A stretch of 64,000 nucleotides of DNA from Saprospiraceae bacterium (GTDB taxonomy: Bacteria; Bacteroidota; Bacteroidia; Chitinophagales; Saprospiraceae): contig CATQHI010000032.1 in assembly GCA_958295895.1 (NCBI GenBank), positions 1 through 64,000 of the forward strand, given 5' to 3'. This document shows positions 25,072 to 33,835 of this stretch, one piece after another. The notes beneath the pieces are model-generated. The model had not been told where the DNA came from, did no database searches, and was given only the letters and a program-made list of their open reading frames with translations. The stretch's first letter is position 1. Each line of letters starts with the position of its first letter. Position numbers and translations under genes: made by a program.

Positions 25072-25875
25072 GTGCCCCCCACCACCGACCCCCAGGCCCT
25101 CCTCGACCACTACCACGACCGCTTCAACCGGCCGGCTTTCGTGGCCGACGATCCCATCGGACTGGTACACGCCTTCACCGACCCCCGCGACCGCGAGATC
25201 ATCGCCTTCTGGGTAGCCATGCTCGCCTGGGGCCGCCGGGCCACCATTATCGACAAGGGGCAGCAGCTGATCGAGGGCATGGGCGGTGAACCCTACAATT
25301 TCATCATGAACTGCGGTGACTGCTCAGAATCCATCACCCGCGCGCTCGGTCACTGGAAGCACCGCACCTTCACTCCCACCGATACGGCCTACTTTCTGCG
25401 CTGGTTGCACTGGTTCTATCAGCGCCACGACAGCTTAGAAGAAGCTTTCACCCAGCACCTTACCCCCAAGGATATTACCATCGAGCCCGCCCTACGTGGC
25501 TTCCACGACCTATTCTTCAGTCTGCCAGAGGCCCCCCACCGCACCCGCAAGCACGTAGCCACCCCCGCCCGCAAGTCGCGCTGCAAGCGCCTCTGCATGT
25601 TCCTCCGCTGGATGGTCCGCTCCGACGACCGCGGCGTCGATCTCGGCCAGTGGACCGGCATCCGCCCCGACCAGCTCTGTATCCCCGTCGACGTACACGT
25701 AGAGCGCACCGCCCGCGCCCTGGGCCTCCTGACCCGCAAGCAGTGCGACTGGCAGGCCGTCCTGGAGCTTACCGCTAAGTTGAAGGAATATGATGATAAA
25801 GATCCTACTCGCTACGACTTCGCGCTATTCGGCATCGGAGTAGAAAATGTAGTACTAGAAAACACAACTGCGTAG
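25072..25875 (+). CDS. TIGR02757 family protein (DUF2400)
   Basis: 267 residues, a Bacteroidota-common protein of unknown role. Family blocks include 'DPIGLVHAFTDPRDREIIAFWVAMLAWGRR', 'FLRWMVRSDDRGVDLGQW' and 'CIPVDVHVERTARALGLL' (quoted in parts). The conserved pattern with invariant Asp, His and Trp and a helix-hairpin-helix-like middle suggests a relative of HhH-GPD DNA glycosylases, which is inference. The GTG start at 25072 gives the family's usual N-terminus. Cytoplasmic. Confidence 0.85.
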   Translation: MPPTTDPQALLDHYHDRFNRPAFVADDPIGLVHAFTDPRDREIIAFWVAMLAWGRRATIIDKGQQLIEGMGGEPYNFIMNCGDCSESITRALGHWKHRTFTPTDTAYFLRWLHWFYQRHDSLEEAFTQHLTPKDITIEPALRGFHDLFFSLPEAPHRTRKHVATPARKSRCKRLCMFLRWMVRSDDRGVDLGQWTGIRPDQLCIPVDVHVERTARALGLLTRKQCDWQAVLELTAKLKEYDDKDPTRYDFALFGIGVENVVLENTTA

Positions 25876-25891
25876 CAGTTCCCCACACTGA

Positions 25892-25910
25892 CCCCGAATG
25901 AAATTCGGGG
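25892..25910 (+). terminator. Hairpin after the TIGR02757 gene
   Basis: Perfect 8-bp stem CCCCGAAT/ATTCGGGG with a GAA loop, 16 nt after the stop. No T tract follows, so it could be a weak or factor-assisted terminator. The rest of 25911-26070 shows no gene. Confidence 0.4.
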
Positions 25911-26070
25911 GACCGAAGGCCAAAAAAGAACCCCCGTACCCAAAAATAGGGGCCGGAGGCTCACTTTACACTCACTAGTATATATGAAACTTAATCAACT
26001 GCCTGAATAACCCCCCGACATCCCCTTTTGTTACCGCCGGGCTCAATTTTTTTCCGGTTTAACACTTACT

Positions 26071-27336
26071 TCACTTTTCGACTACCGCCGCCGGTAATTT
26101 CCCCGTCTTGGCACGGAACAGTTTCCACCAGAACGTAGGACGTATTAGCTGCTTGCGCAACTCGAAGTCGGTGTACATCCTACAGAGTAGTTCCACGAGC
26201 TTGGGGTTGGCGGCTACGATGCCGGTGAGGAAGTTGGTGATCCAGCGGTACTGCATGATCTGCTGCAGGCGGTAGCTCAGGCGCAGCTCGGTCCGTAGCA
26301 CCCGCTCGATGCGTACGTCGTAGGCCGCCAGGAAGGCTGCATCGAAGCGATTTTCTCGCAGGCACCGTTCGGCCAGCTCCGCGGCGATGAAGCCCGAGTA
26401 GGTCGCATTGCCAATGCCCTCCCCGGTCAGCGGGTCGATCAGGTGACCGGCATCGCCCGTGAGCAGGTAGTGGTCGCCGCTCAGGGTGCGGTCCCTGGAG
26501 CCCAGCGGCAGGCCGTAACCTACCGTGGGATCGATCTGCTCCGCCCCCGCAAAGCGGTCGCGAAATTCCTCTGAGGCCACGATCCTGTCCAGTTCCTTGC
26601 GCAGATTAAGTTTCTTCTTCGTCACGATGTCCGAGCGCATGCCCAGCCCCACGTTGGCCTCGCCGTTCGGCAGGGGAAAAATCCAGAAGTAGCCCGGATT
26701 GTACTGCTTCAAAAAGTGTAGCTCGATAAAGTTGTCCGGGTGAAAACCCGTCACCCCCCGGTAGTAGCTGCGCACCGCCGCCGCATAATGGTCCTTATCA
26801 ATTTCCTGCCCCGCCTCGTGCCGACTGAATTTACTCTGTGCCCCACTCGCATCGATCAGTAGCTGACAGTTCCACTCCCGGCCGTCTTTTGCCTTCACGA
26901 AGTAGCCCGTAGCGGTGCGCTCGGTAGCCACGATCTCGGTATCCAAATGCAGGTCCACGTCCGCCCGCCGCCGCACCTCCTCGATCAGAAAGGCATCGAA
27001 GTCGATTCGCTTACTTACGTAGCCCGGCGCCTCGTCCGGCACCCGCTCGTAGCCCACCTTGAAGGGCAGCTCGATCAGCTTTTTACTCGGCGGGAAGAAC
27101 CGTATCCCCCATACATCGGCCGGCGAGAAGCGCTTACGGAAGCGGTCCATGATGGCCGGGTCCAGCCGGTTCAGCAGGGTAGGGACCTTCCCCGAAATAG
27201 CATCTCCACACACCTTATCGCGCGGAAAACTGGCCTTATCCACCAGCACGCTCGGCACCCCCAGGTAGGAAAGCCGCAGCGCCGTAGCCGCCCCCGCCGG
27301 ACCGGCACCAACAATCAGAATTGGAGTAACACGCAT
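26071..27336 (-). CDS. FAD-dependent oxidoreductase, geranylgeranyl reductase-like
   Basis: 421 residues. The Rossmann FAD site 'ILIVGAGPAGAATALRL' is at the N-terminus, 'FPRDKVCGDAISGK' is the geranylgeranyl-reductase family's Cys-Gly-Asp signature, and 'LLTGDAGHLIDPLTGEGIG' is the second FAD motif (GD). The family reduces isoprenoid double bonds or hydroxylates aromatics; the exact substrate is unclear. The track start at 27426 is too early. ATG 27334-27336 directly precedes the Rossmann strand and has a TATCTTGC box 4 nt upstream. The next gene upstream on the strand is a methyltransferase ending at 27368. Confidence 0.85.
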   Translation of the reverse strand: MRVTPILIVGAGPAGAATALRLSYLGVPSVLVDKASFPRDKVCGDAISGKVPTLLNRLDPAIMDRFRKRFSPADVWGIRFFPPSKKLIELPFKVGYERVPDEAPGYVSKRIDFDAFLIEEVRRRADVDLHLDTEIVATERTATGYFVKAKDGREWNCQLLIDASGAQSKFSRHEAGQEIDKDHYAAAVRSYYRGVTGFHPDNFIELHFLKQYNPGYFWIFPLPNGEANVGLGMRSDIVTKKKLNLRKELDRIVASEEFRDRFAGAEQIDPTVGYGLPLGSRDRTLSGDHYLLTGDAGHLIDPLTGEGIGNATYSGFIAAELAERCLRENRFDAAFLAAYDVRIERVLRTELRLSYRLQQIMQYRWITNFLTGIVAANPKLVELLCRMYTDFELRKQLIRPTFWWKLFRAKTGKLPAAVVEK

Positions 27337-27340
27337 GGTG

Positions 27341-27348
27341 GCAAGATA
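27341..27348 (-). promoter_or_regulatory. -7 box of the FAD oxidoreductase gene
   Basis: TATCTTGC on the minus strand, 4 nt before the ATG. This implies a leaderless transcript and supports the short start. Confidence 0.45.
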
Positions 27349-27367
27349 GGGCGAGGTCCGTGACGGG

Positions 27368-28162
27368 TCATCCCATTTCGGAGTTCGGGGCGGGGAAGTG
27401 GTTCCCGAGGAGGGTAGCGAACTCACTGGGGGATATTAGGCCCAGCTGGTCCCGACGATTCGCTTCCAGTACCCGGTACTCGTAAAAGGGATTGGGTACA
27501 CGGGGCCGGTCCCGACCAAGATCTACCGAGCGGCTCAGTATGCCTATTCCATAGTCAGTGTCTACGCAGCAACTATAAAGATCACCCCGCGACCGCCATT
27601 TGACGTATGCCTTCCAGGTGGTGCCCGTCCAGGCCCCCTCCACCGGCGTCAGGCGGTAGTCATAGTTCTCCCTGCTGTGAAATACGGTCGGCGGATTGCA
27701 GTCGTGTAGCACGACAAACCCATCCGCTGCTAGGTGGGCCAGGGCATTGCCGATGTCACGATCCACCTGCTCGGCGAGGTGCAGACCATCGATGAATACC
27801 ACCTCGAAACGCTGCTCGGCATGCAGTACCCCGCCGCCGCGCAGGGCGGTAAAGAAGGCATCACTAGTAAGTGGAAAGTCTACCGGGTTAGACACAGCTT
27901 CTACTCCGGGGTCTACTCCGTATTTGGTAGCTGCCTCGATGCGCGTAAAGTTATCCGCCGGTCTCCTTACCCCTATTTCCAGGTAGGTGGCCGGCCGATC
28001 GAAGGTGCTCAGGAGTAAGTTGATGATCTCCGTACGGCTACCCAGCTTGGCTCGCTCCCGGTAGCTCGCCCCGGCGGCCTGCAGTGCATGTGGCCCCCGC
28101 AGCAACTGACGGCCAGAGCGGTAGTAGGTTAGTTGTTGCCTGACCCAGGCCTTCAGTCCCAT
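27368..28162 (-). CDS. Class I SAM-dependent methyltransferase
   Basis: 264 residues of the Methyltransf_24 type: 'YLEIGVR' (motif I, a variant of the E-x-G-x-x SAM loop), 'FEVVFIDGLHLAEQVDRDI' and 'DGFVVLHDCNPP'. Proteins of this type are often found with sugar or glycosyl gene sets and methylate small molecules or glycans; the substrate is unknown. The ATG at 28160-28162 ('MGLKAWVRQQL') is preferred over the track start at 28240 because a TATCTTGT -7 box lies 24 nt upstream, inside the longer ORF. Confidence 0.75.
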   Translation of the reverse strand: MGLKAWVRQQLTYYRSGRQLLRGPHALQAAGASYRERAKLGSRTEIINLLLSTFDRPATYLEIGVRRPADNFTRIEAATKYGVDPGVEAVSNPVDFPLTSDAFFTALRGGGVLHAEQRFEVVFIDGLHLAEQVDRDIGNALAHLAADGFVVLHDCNPPTVFHSRENYDYRLTPVEGAWTGTTWKAYVKWRSRGDLYSCCVDTDYGIGILSRSVDLGRDRPRVPNPFYEYRVLEANRRDQLGLISPSEFATLLGNHFPAPNSEMG

Positions 28163-28186
28163 ACTCTTTTCGACAATTGTTAAGCC

Positions 28187-28194
28187 ACAAGATA
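28187..28194 (-). promoter_or_regulatory. -7 box of the methyltransferase gene
   Basis: TATCTTGT on the minus strand, 24 nt before the ATG at 28162, the same spacing as at 8385, 36172 and 41291. Confidence 0.45.
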
Positions 28195-28257
28195 CCCCCT
28201 CCCGCCACGCACGGTATCTGGCGGGGCCGCTCAGCTCCACACCTGCACTACACCCCC

Positions 28258-29037
28258 CTACAGGCTATCCCTGAAGTCCCGAAAGGCCACCCGATCATCC
28301 GTCTCCGTGCTACAGTTCTTTTCCTCGGCCCGGGCGTTAATCTCCGCCACCCGGTCACCGGGATTGGGATGGGAACTCAGGAAGGCCGGTGGCTGCGGAC
28401 TGTCCTGGATCATCTCAAAAAATCCCGCCGCCCCGTTGGCGGCATAGCGGGTGTTGCACAGGTAATCTACGGAACGGGCGTCGGCCTCTGACTCATCCGC
28501 CCGGCCGAAGCGTAGACTGAGTAGACTTCCCGCCACCTCGCTCAGCAGGCCGGGATCACCGCCCGTCAGCAGACTCACCAGCGTACTGAAGCCAAACTGC
28601 TGCGTCAGCTGGTCCGTCGAGTGCCGCTCGGCCGCGTGGGCGATCTCGTGGCCGAGCACCCCGGCCAGCTGGTCGCCGCTTGTGAGCGTCTCGATCAGTC
28701 CGGTATAGACGTACAGGAAACCCCCCGGTGTCGCAAAGGCATTCTCGACGTCCCGATCGATCAGGGTGACTTGATAAGGAAATACGTCGGCATAGGGCAC
28801 CTGCCCCTCACGCACAATGTCGTCCACCATGCCTTGCAGGTAATCGTAGGCCGCCGGATTGTCCGCCCGCTCGATAATGGGGTATTCATCCGGCTGGCTG
28901 CGGATCTCGGCGTCGGTCTGCTGGCCCAACTCCAGGTCCTGCTGCACGCTAAAGACGTTGAAGTCGCCGTCTTTGGAGCAGCTGGTGAAGAAGACTAGGA
29001 CTAAGCAGGCTATATATAAGAGGGTCGTAGGTCGCAT
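28258..29037 (-). CDS. M48 family metalloprotease lipoprotein
   Basis: 259 residues. A lipoprotein signal peptide ('LVLVFFTSC') is followed by an M48 peptidase domain. The zinc motif is 'GHEIAHAAERHS' (HExxH), the third ligand Glu is in 'ESEADARSVDYL', and 'ENAFATPGGFLYVYTGLIE' precedes the helix as in YcaL/LoiP/BepA relatives. It probably works in the periplasm or at the outer membrane in quality control of exported proteins. The 672-residue ORF in the track only continues antisense through rnr. The ATG at 29035-29037 gives the proper signal peptide. Confidence 0.88.
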   Translation of the reverse strand: MRPTTLLYIACLVLVFFTSCSKDGDFNVFSVQQDLELGQQTDAEIRSQPDEYPIIERADNPAAYDYLQGMVDDIVREGQVPYADVFPYQVTLIDRDVENAFATPGGFLYVYTGLIETLTSGDQLAGVLGHEIAHAAERHSTDQLTQQFGFSTLVSLLTGGDPGLLSEVAGSLLSLRFGRADESEADARSVDYLCNTRYAANGAAGFFEMIQDSPQPPAFLSSHPNPGDRVAEINARAEEKNCSTETDDRVAFRDFRDSL

Positions 29038-29340
29038 ATCGCTCGAATTTGCTGCATAAACCAAAGTGTTGGCGTGGGATGTTCGGCTTAGTATTCCTTC
29101 CTTTAGGGTTGAGCGTTCCGACCGACAGCTCGGCACGAAAAGAGCATCCCCACGCCGCACCAGTAAACTCGCCTGCCCCTCCACCCACCCCGCACCCGCG
29201 GCCCCGCCCGCATCCCCCCGCCAAAAAACTTTTCCCCTAAGTCCTTCGTTCTCCAGGCGAATTGAAACCCCAGAAAACGCTGCGCCACGATCCGCGCACC
29301 GGTCGCCCAACGGGGGCGGCTGCATTTTTTCCTTCCCTAC
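29038..29340. other. Divergent intergenic region between the M48 gene and rnr
   Basis: 303 bp. It holds a one-mismatch 18-bp repeat (29192-29209) and C-rich runs. ORFs called here on either strand are low-complexity and look non-coding. No clear -7 box for rnr could be fixed. Confidence 0.45.
29192..29209 (+). repeat. 18-bp dispersed repeat upstream of rnr
   Basis: GCACCCGCGGCCCCGCCC, one mismatch, in the divergent M48/rnr region. Confidence 0.55.
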
Positions 29341-31581
29341 ATGGCTAAGAAAGCAACGAAGAGCGGTAAGCTCAAGGCCCGCGAGTTGGAGCGCGCCCTC
29401 TACCAGGAGTTCAAGGCTAATGCCCGCAAGCAACTCAATCCCAAACAACTCCAGCGTAAACTCCAGGTCAAGAACAGCAAGGACGCCATCCAGGCCGCCC
29501 TCGATAAGCTCGTGAGTAGCGGCAAGGTGAAGGTCAATGACCAGTTCCGCTACCAGATCGCCGAGAAGGCCCGTAGTAATGGCGACGGCGGTAAGCGCTC
29601 CACCGACTTTGCCGAAGGACTGGTGGACATGACCCGCAGCGGGGCCGGCTACGTCATCATGGACGGTGACGCCAGCGATATCTACGTACCGCAGGCCCGC
29701 ATGAATAACGCCCAGGACGGCGACAAGGTCAAAGTCCGCTACTGGACTCCCGGCGGCCGCCGCAAACCCGAGGGCGAGGTGGTCGAGGTACTGGAACGCA
29801 GCGTGACCCACTTCGTCGGTACCCTCAAAATACACGATAAGTACGCCGAGGTGGTGGTCGACGGCCCCGGCGGTAAGGAGCTGAGCGTAGCCGTACACCG
29901 CTCCGAATTGCTGGAGGCCAAGAACGGCGAAAAGGTCGTGGTCAAGATCACCGACTGGGAGCTCAACCGCTACAAGCAAATCAGCGGACAGATCACCGCC
30001 GTACTCGGCGAGCCCGGTACGAGCAACATCGAGATGCAGGCCATCCTGATCAACAACGGCTTCCAGATCACCTTCCCCGAGGACGTGCTGGCCGAAAGCG
30101 AGGCCCTGCCCGGTGAGATCACCCCACAGGAGATCAACATCCGCCGCGATATGCGCGAGGTGACCACCTTCACGATCGACCCGCTGACCGCTAAGGACTT
30201 CGATGATGCGCTGAGTATCCAGCACCTGGAGGACGGGCAGATCGAGATCGGCGTACACATCGCCGACGTGAGCCACTACGTCAAGCCCGGCAGTGCCCTG
30301 GATAAGGAGGCCGCCGACCGCACCACGAGTGTGTACCTGGTCGACCGCGTCTGTCCCATGCTACCCGAGCGCATCAGTAACGAGCTCTGTAGCCTGCGGC
30401 CTAATGAGGACAAGCTGACCTTCAGTGCCATCTTTAAGTTTCACCCCAAGAGCTTTAAGGTGACGGATCGGTGGTTCGGCCGTACGGTGATCCACTCCAA
30501 CCGCCGCTTCACCTACGAGGAGGCCCAGGAGGTGCTCAATACGGGCCAGGGCGACTTCGTTGATGAGTTGGACCTGATGGACCGCATTGCCGACAAGCTG
30601 CGCAAGCGCCGCTTTAAGGAGGGCTCGATCGACTTTAACACCAACGAGGTCCGCTTTAAGCTCGACGATGAGGGCAAGCCCATCAGCGTCTACGTCAAGG
30701 AGCGCATCGACACCAATATGCTCATCGAGGACTTCATGCTGCTGGCCAACCGCGAGGTCGCCGGCTTCATCAAAAAGAAGGAGGAGCGCCTCAAGACCAA
30801 CATCCCCTTCGTGTACCGCGTGCACGACGAGCCGGACATGGACAAGGTGGCCGAGTTGGCCAAGTTCGCCCTGGCTCTGGGCTACGAGATGGACCTTACC
30901 TCGCCTAAGTCCGTCACCAAGAGCTACAACGCCCTACTCAGCAAGGCCGATGAGGACCCTATGGTGAAGATGCTCTCGCCTATCGCCATCCGCACCATGT
31001 CCAAGGCCGTATACACCACCCAGAACATCGGGCACTACGGACTGGGCTTTGACAACTACAGCCACTTCACCAGTCCCATTCGCCGTTACGCCGACGTGCT
31101 CGTGCACCGTCTACTGGCCGCCAACCTTGAGAAAGGAAGCCTTTACAAGGCCAACGGCGAAAAGCTCGAGGAGGAATGCAAGCACATCAGCGCCCAGGAG
31201 CGCAAGGCCACCACTGCCGAGCGCGAGAGCATCAAGTACAAGCAGACCGAGTACATGCTCGACCACGTGGGCGATGAGTTCACCGGTGTCATCAACGGCC
31301 TGGCTGACTTCGGCGTCTTCATCGAGGTCGTCGAGAACTTCGTGGAGGGCATGATCTCCTACGATAAGATGGACGAGGCCTACGACCTCAGCGCCGGCAA
31401 GCTCTACATCACCGGTAAGAAGTCCGGCAAGAAGCTCAAGATGGGCGACCTGGTCCGCGTGAAGATCGAGGACGTCGACCTGGATCGCCGCCGCATCGAT
31501 ATGTCGCTGGTCGAGGTGCTACAGGTACACGGCGTGGAGAAGGTGGAGAAGAAGACACGGTCGCGGCGGCGCAAGTCGTAG
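29341..31581 (+). CDS. rnr: Ribonuclease R
   Basis: 746 residues. A 3'-5' processive exoribonuclease that degrades structured RNA. A basic N-terminus with a winged-helix-like region is followed by cold-shock domains ('GLVDMTRSGAGYVIMDGDAS'), the RNB catalytic domain with the acidic cluster 'IDPLTAKDFDDALSI', 'HFTSPIRRYADVLVHRLL' near its end, and a C-terminal S1 domain ('GVINGLADFGVFIEVVENF'). It ends with a short basic tail (KKTRSRRRKS). The length is normal for RNase R rather than RNase II. The ATG at 29341 ('MAKKATKSGK') follows a pyrimidine-rich stretch. Confidence 0.93.
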   Translation: MAKKATKSGKLKARELERALYQEFKANARKQLNPKQLQRKLQVKNSKDAIQAALDKLVSSGKVKVNDQFRYQIAEKARSNGDGGKRSTDFAEGLVDMTRSGAGYVIMDGDASDIYVPQARMNNAQDGDKVKVRYWTPGGRRKPEGEVVEVLERSVTHFVGTLKIHDKYAEVVVDGPGGKELSVAVHRSELLEAKNGEKVVVKITDWELNRYKQISGQITAVLGEPGTSNIEMQAILINNGFQITFPEDVLAESEALPGEITPQEINIRRDMREVTTFTIDPLTAKDFDDALSIQHLEDGQIEIGVHIADVSHYVKPGSALDKEAADRTTSVYLVDRVCPMLPERISNELCSLRPNEDKLTFSAIFKFHPKSFKVTDRWFGRTVIHSNRRFTYEEAQEVLNTGQGDFVDELDLMDRIADKLRKRRFKEGSIDFNTNEVRFKLDDEGKPISVYVKERIDTNMLIEDFMLLANREVAGFIKKKEERLKTNIPFVYRVHDEPDMDKVAELAKFALALGYEMDLTSPKSVTKSYNALLSKADEDPMVKMLSPIAIRTMSKAVYTTQNIGHYGLGFDNYSHFTSPIRRYADVLVHRLLAANLEKGSLYKANGEKLEEECKHISAQERKATTAERESIKYKQTEYMLDHVGDEFTGVINGLADFGVFIEVVENFVEGMISYDKMDEAYDLSAGKLYITGKKSGKKLKMGDLVRVKIEDVDLDRRRIDMSLVEVLQVHGVEKVEKKTRSRRRKS

Positions 31582-31682
31582 CCCCTTGTCCGCCGAGCGT
31601 TGCGCAGCTTCGTTCGTCGGCCGAGGCACATTGCGCAAGCCTCAGCAGGCGACTGCCCGTTAATATCCCGTTAAAAGCAGAC

Positions 31683-31700
31683 GGGCGGGGACGCAGGTGC
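31683..31700 (-). repeat. 18-bp dispersed repeat, T variant, between rnr and the ompH genes
   Basis: Exact GCACCTGCGTCCCCGCCC on the minus strand, about 120 bp upstream of the ompH -7 box. The rest of 31582-31823 shows no gene. Confidence 0.7.
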
Positions 31701-31823
31701 GAAGCTATAAACGACTGGTAGTGAGTCAGTTGCCCAAAAAAGTCAACGGTTAAACCTTCCTCAACGGAGTAACTTCACCGCCGGTCGTGCGTCTATAGTA
31801 CAACAGAGTGGCCCGGCCCTCTG

Positions 31824-31831
31824 TACTTTTG
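31824..31831 (+). promoter_or_regulatory. -7 box of the ompH/murI gene group
   Basis: TACTTTTG, an exact TAnnTTTG match, 19 nt before the ATG at 31851. Confidence 0.6.
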
Positions 31832-31850
31832 TGACCCAAAATCAAGTGCC

Positions 31851-32369
31851 ATGCGCCTGCGTACCTATTTGCTGATCGCCGTAATAGCCGTAGCCGGCTT
31901 CGGTGCCCAGCTCACCGCCCAGAAGATAGCCTCCATCGATATGGAGCGTATCCTGAGTAGCATCACCGAATACCAGGAGGCCCAGGAACAACTGGACCAA
32001 CTGGCCGCCACCTGGCAACAGGAGATCAATCAGGAGTACGACGCCATTAAGGGCATGTACAACAAGCACCAGGCCGAGCAGGTCCTGATGAGCGACGACC
32101 AGCGGCAAGCTTCGGAGCAGGCTATTGTAGACCGGGAGACCAAGGTACGCGAAATGCAGCGCGAGCGTTTTGGCCCCGAGGGTGCCCTCTTTCAGCGCCG
32201 GCAGGAGCTCGTCCAGCCCATCCAGGATGCGATCTACGAATCCGTAGAAGCCTACGCCAATCAGAATGGCTACGACTTCATCTTCGACCGGGCGGGTAGC
32301 GCGGGCATCATCTTCTCTACCGACGAGTACGATAAGACGGACGAGGTCTTGCGTAGTCTGAAGAATTAG
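31851..32369 (+). CDS. OmpH/Skp family periplasmic chaperone (copy 1)
   Basis: 172 residues: a signal peptide ending near 'AQLTAQ', then the Skp-like fold with an opening strand ('KIASIDMERILSSITEY'), a long Gln/Glu-rich coiled-coil hairpin (about 40-125) and closing strands ('YDFIFDRAGSAGIIFST'). Skp-type trimers hold unfolded outer-membrane proteins. In Bacteroidota these genes often sit in pairs by bamA; here they precede murI. A strong hairpin separates it from copy 2. Confidence 0.85.
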   Translation: MRLRTYLLIAVIAVAGFGAQLTAQKIASIDMERILSSITEYQEAQEQLDQLAATWQQEINQEYDAIKGMYNKHQAEQVLMSDDQRQASEQAIVDRETKVREMQRERFGPEGALFQRRQELVQPIQDAIYESVEAYANQNGYDFIFDRAGSAGIIFSTDEYDKTDEVLRSLKN

Positions 32370-32381
32370 TTCTGTAGTCTT

Positions 32382-32457
32382 GTAGTTCCGTAGGCCGTCG
32401 TTGGAGGCGTCATATGTAACACATGATACGCCTCCGACGCCGGCCTACAGAACTACC
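32382..32457. repeat. Long imperfect hairpin between the two ompH genes
   Basis: GTAGTTC-C-GTAGGCCG on the left pairs with CGGCCTAC-A-GAACTAC on the right, and the inner arms GGAGGCGT/ACGCCTCC extend the stem around an ATGTAACAC loop. Arms are about 33 nt with a few mismatches. There is no T tract, so it is more likely a mobile-type palindrome or an mRNA-stabilising/processing structure than a simple terminator. Confidence 0.7.
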
Positions 32458-32510
32458 GAACTAACCTACTACCGAACTACACATTTCCCCAAATTGAATC
32501 AATCCTTATC

Positions 32511-33017
32511 ATGAAACAGTTTTTTCAACTAGCCTTTGTTGCCCTTCTCTTGATCGCAGCCACGGCTACCGCAACCGCACAGAAGTTCGGCTTTGTTAAC
32601 AGCGCCGAGATCCTGTCCGAACTGCCCGCCATGAAGGCTGCCGAGTCGAACCTTGAGGCACTGCAGAAACAGCTACAGAAGCAAGGGCAAGCCATGGTGC
32701 AGAGCTTCCAGACCGACTACCAAGCCCTCCAGGCCCAGGCCCAGGAAGGTACCATGAGCCCCAAGCAGCAGCAGGAAGCCGCCGCTAAGCTCCAGGTACG
32801 GGAGGAAGAAATCGGCACCTTTGAAAGCACCATGATGTCCGATCTCCAGAAAAAGCGTGCCGAGTTGCTCGAGCCGATCTACGAGGAGATCAACCAGGCC
32901 ATCGAGGACGTCGCTAAGGAGAACGGTTTTCAGTTCATCTTCGACCAGCAGGTACTGCTGTACGGCGAGGAGAGCCAGGATGTCAGCGCCATGGTGAAGG
33001 CCAAGTTGGGCCTCTAG
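32511..33017 (+). CDS. OmpH/Skp family periplasmic chaperone (copy 2)
   Basis: 168 residues, a paralogue of the preceding gene: signal peptide ending 'ATATAQ', 'KFGFVNSAEILSELPAMKAA', a Gln-rich coiled-coil hairpin and closing 'NGFQFIFDQQVLLYG'. A role in outer-membrane protein biogenesis is likely. The stop is 2 nt before the murI GTG, so translation is probably coupled. Confidence 0.87.
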   Translation: MKQFFQLAFVALLLIAATATATAQKFGFVNSAEILSELPAMKAAESNLEALQKQLQKQGQAMVQSFQTDYQALQAQAQEGTMSPKQQQEAAAKLQVREEEIGTFESTMMSDLQKKRAELLEPIYEEINQAIEDVAKENGFQFIFDQQVLLYGEESQDVSAMVKAKLGL

Positions 33018-33019
33018 GC

Positions 33020-33835
33020 GTGACGCTGACCGGCGACCATCACGGATCTATTGGAGTCTTCGACTCCGGCATTGGCGGCCTCTCGGTCGCCAATGCTATT
33101 TGTGGGCTACTGCCCCGGGAATCGCTGCTCTACGTAGCCGATAACGCCCACGCCCCCTACGGTGCGCGTACGGACGCGGAGGTGCTGGACTACAGCCGGC
33201 GGATCACTGACTTCCTACTTGCCGCCGGTACTAAGCTGATCGTGGTGGCTTGTAATACGGCAACTAGTGTAGCCATCGATGCCCTACGGGCGGAGTACGC
33301 GGACGTACCCTTCGTAGGGCTCGAACCGGCGGTAAAACCCGCAGCGGATGGTCGGCACGTAGGCGTGATGGCCACTGCCGTAACCCTACGCAGCGCGCGC
33401 TACCTTGATCTGAAAGCGCGTTATTTAAACGACCGGCCGGTGTGGGAGGATCCCTGCGTGGGGCTGGTGCCGCTGATCGAAGTCTACGGTACGGGCTCTC
33501 CCCAGGTGGAAAGGTATCTACAGGGTTTGCTGGCTCCGGCCGGGGAGTTGGATACCCTGGTACTGGGTTGTACGCACTATCCCCTCATTGTGGAGGATAT
33601 TCGCGGGGTGGTGGGGCGGGCGGTCAACGTCATCGATCCATCCGGCGCGGCGGCGCGGCAGGTGCAACGACTGCTGGAGCGGCGGGGACTGTTAGGACCG
33701 GCGGCAGCAATAGCACGCTACGACTTTCACTGCACCGGCGGCCCCGCCCCCCTGCAACGCACGCTGTGGCAACTGCCGCAGCTGAATGCCCGACGGCGGT
33801 GGGTGGTGCCGTACCTTGCGCTAAACGAAGACTAG
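33020..33835 (+). CDS. murI: Glutamate racemase
   Basis: 271 residues. Converts L- to D-glutamate for peptidoglycan. 'IGVFDSGIGGLSVANAI' opens the protein, the two catalytic cysteines lie in 'VVACNTATS' and 'VLGCTHYPLI', and 'YVADNAHAPYGAR' matches the substrate loop. Cytoplasmic. The GTG start is 2 nt after the ompH stop, and the stop TAG abuts the next ATG. The 'TGGPAPLQR' coding segment (33732-33749) resembles the 18-bp repeat with one changed base in the first half. Confidence 0.95.
   Translation: MTLTGDHHGSIGVFDSGIGGLSVANAICGLLPRESLLYVADNAHAPYGARTDAEVLDYSRRITDFLLAAGTKLIVVACNTATSVAIDALRAEYADVPFVGLEPAVKPAADGRHVGVMATAVTLRSARYLDLKARYLNDRPVWEDPCVGLVPLIEVYGTGSPQVERYLQGLLAPAGELDTLVLGCTHYPLIVEDIRGVVGRAVNVIDPSGAAARQVQRLLERRGLLGPAAAIARYDFHCTGGPAPLQRTLWQLPQLNARRRWVVPYLALNED

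Noticed and set aside
29038-30276. 672-residue minus-strand ORF running from the M48 protease through the 5' part of rnr
   Set aside because: Only the part downstream of 29037 (the M48 lipoprotein) has family motifs. The rest is hydrophobic low-complexity translation antisense to rnr, as expected from G+C-rich codon bias.
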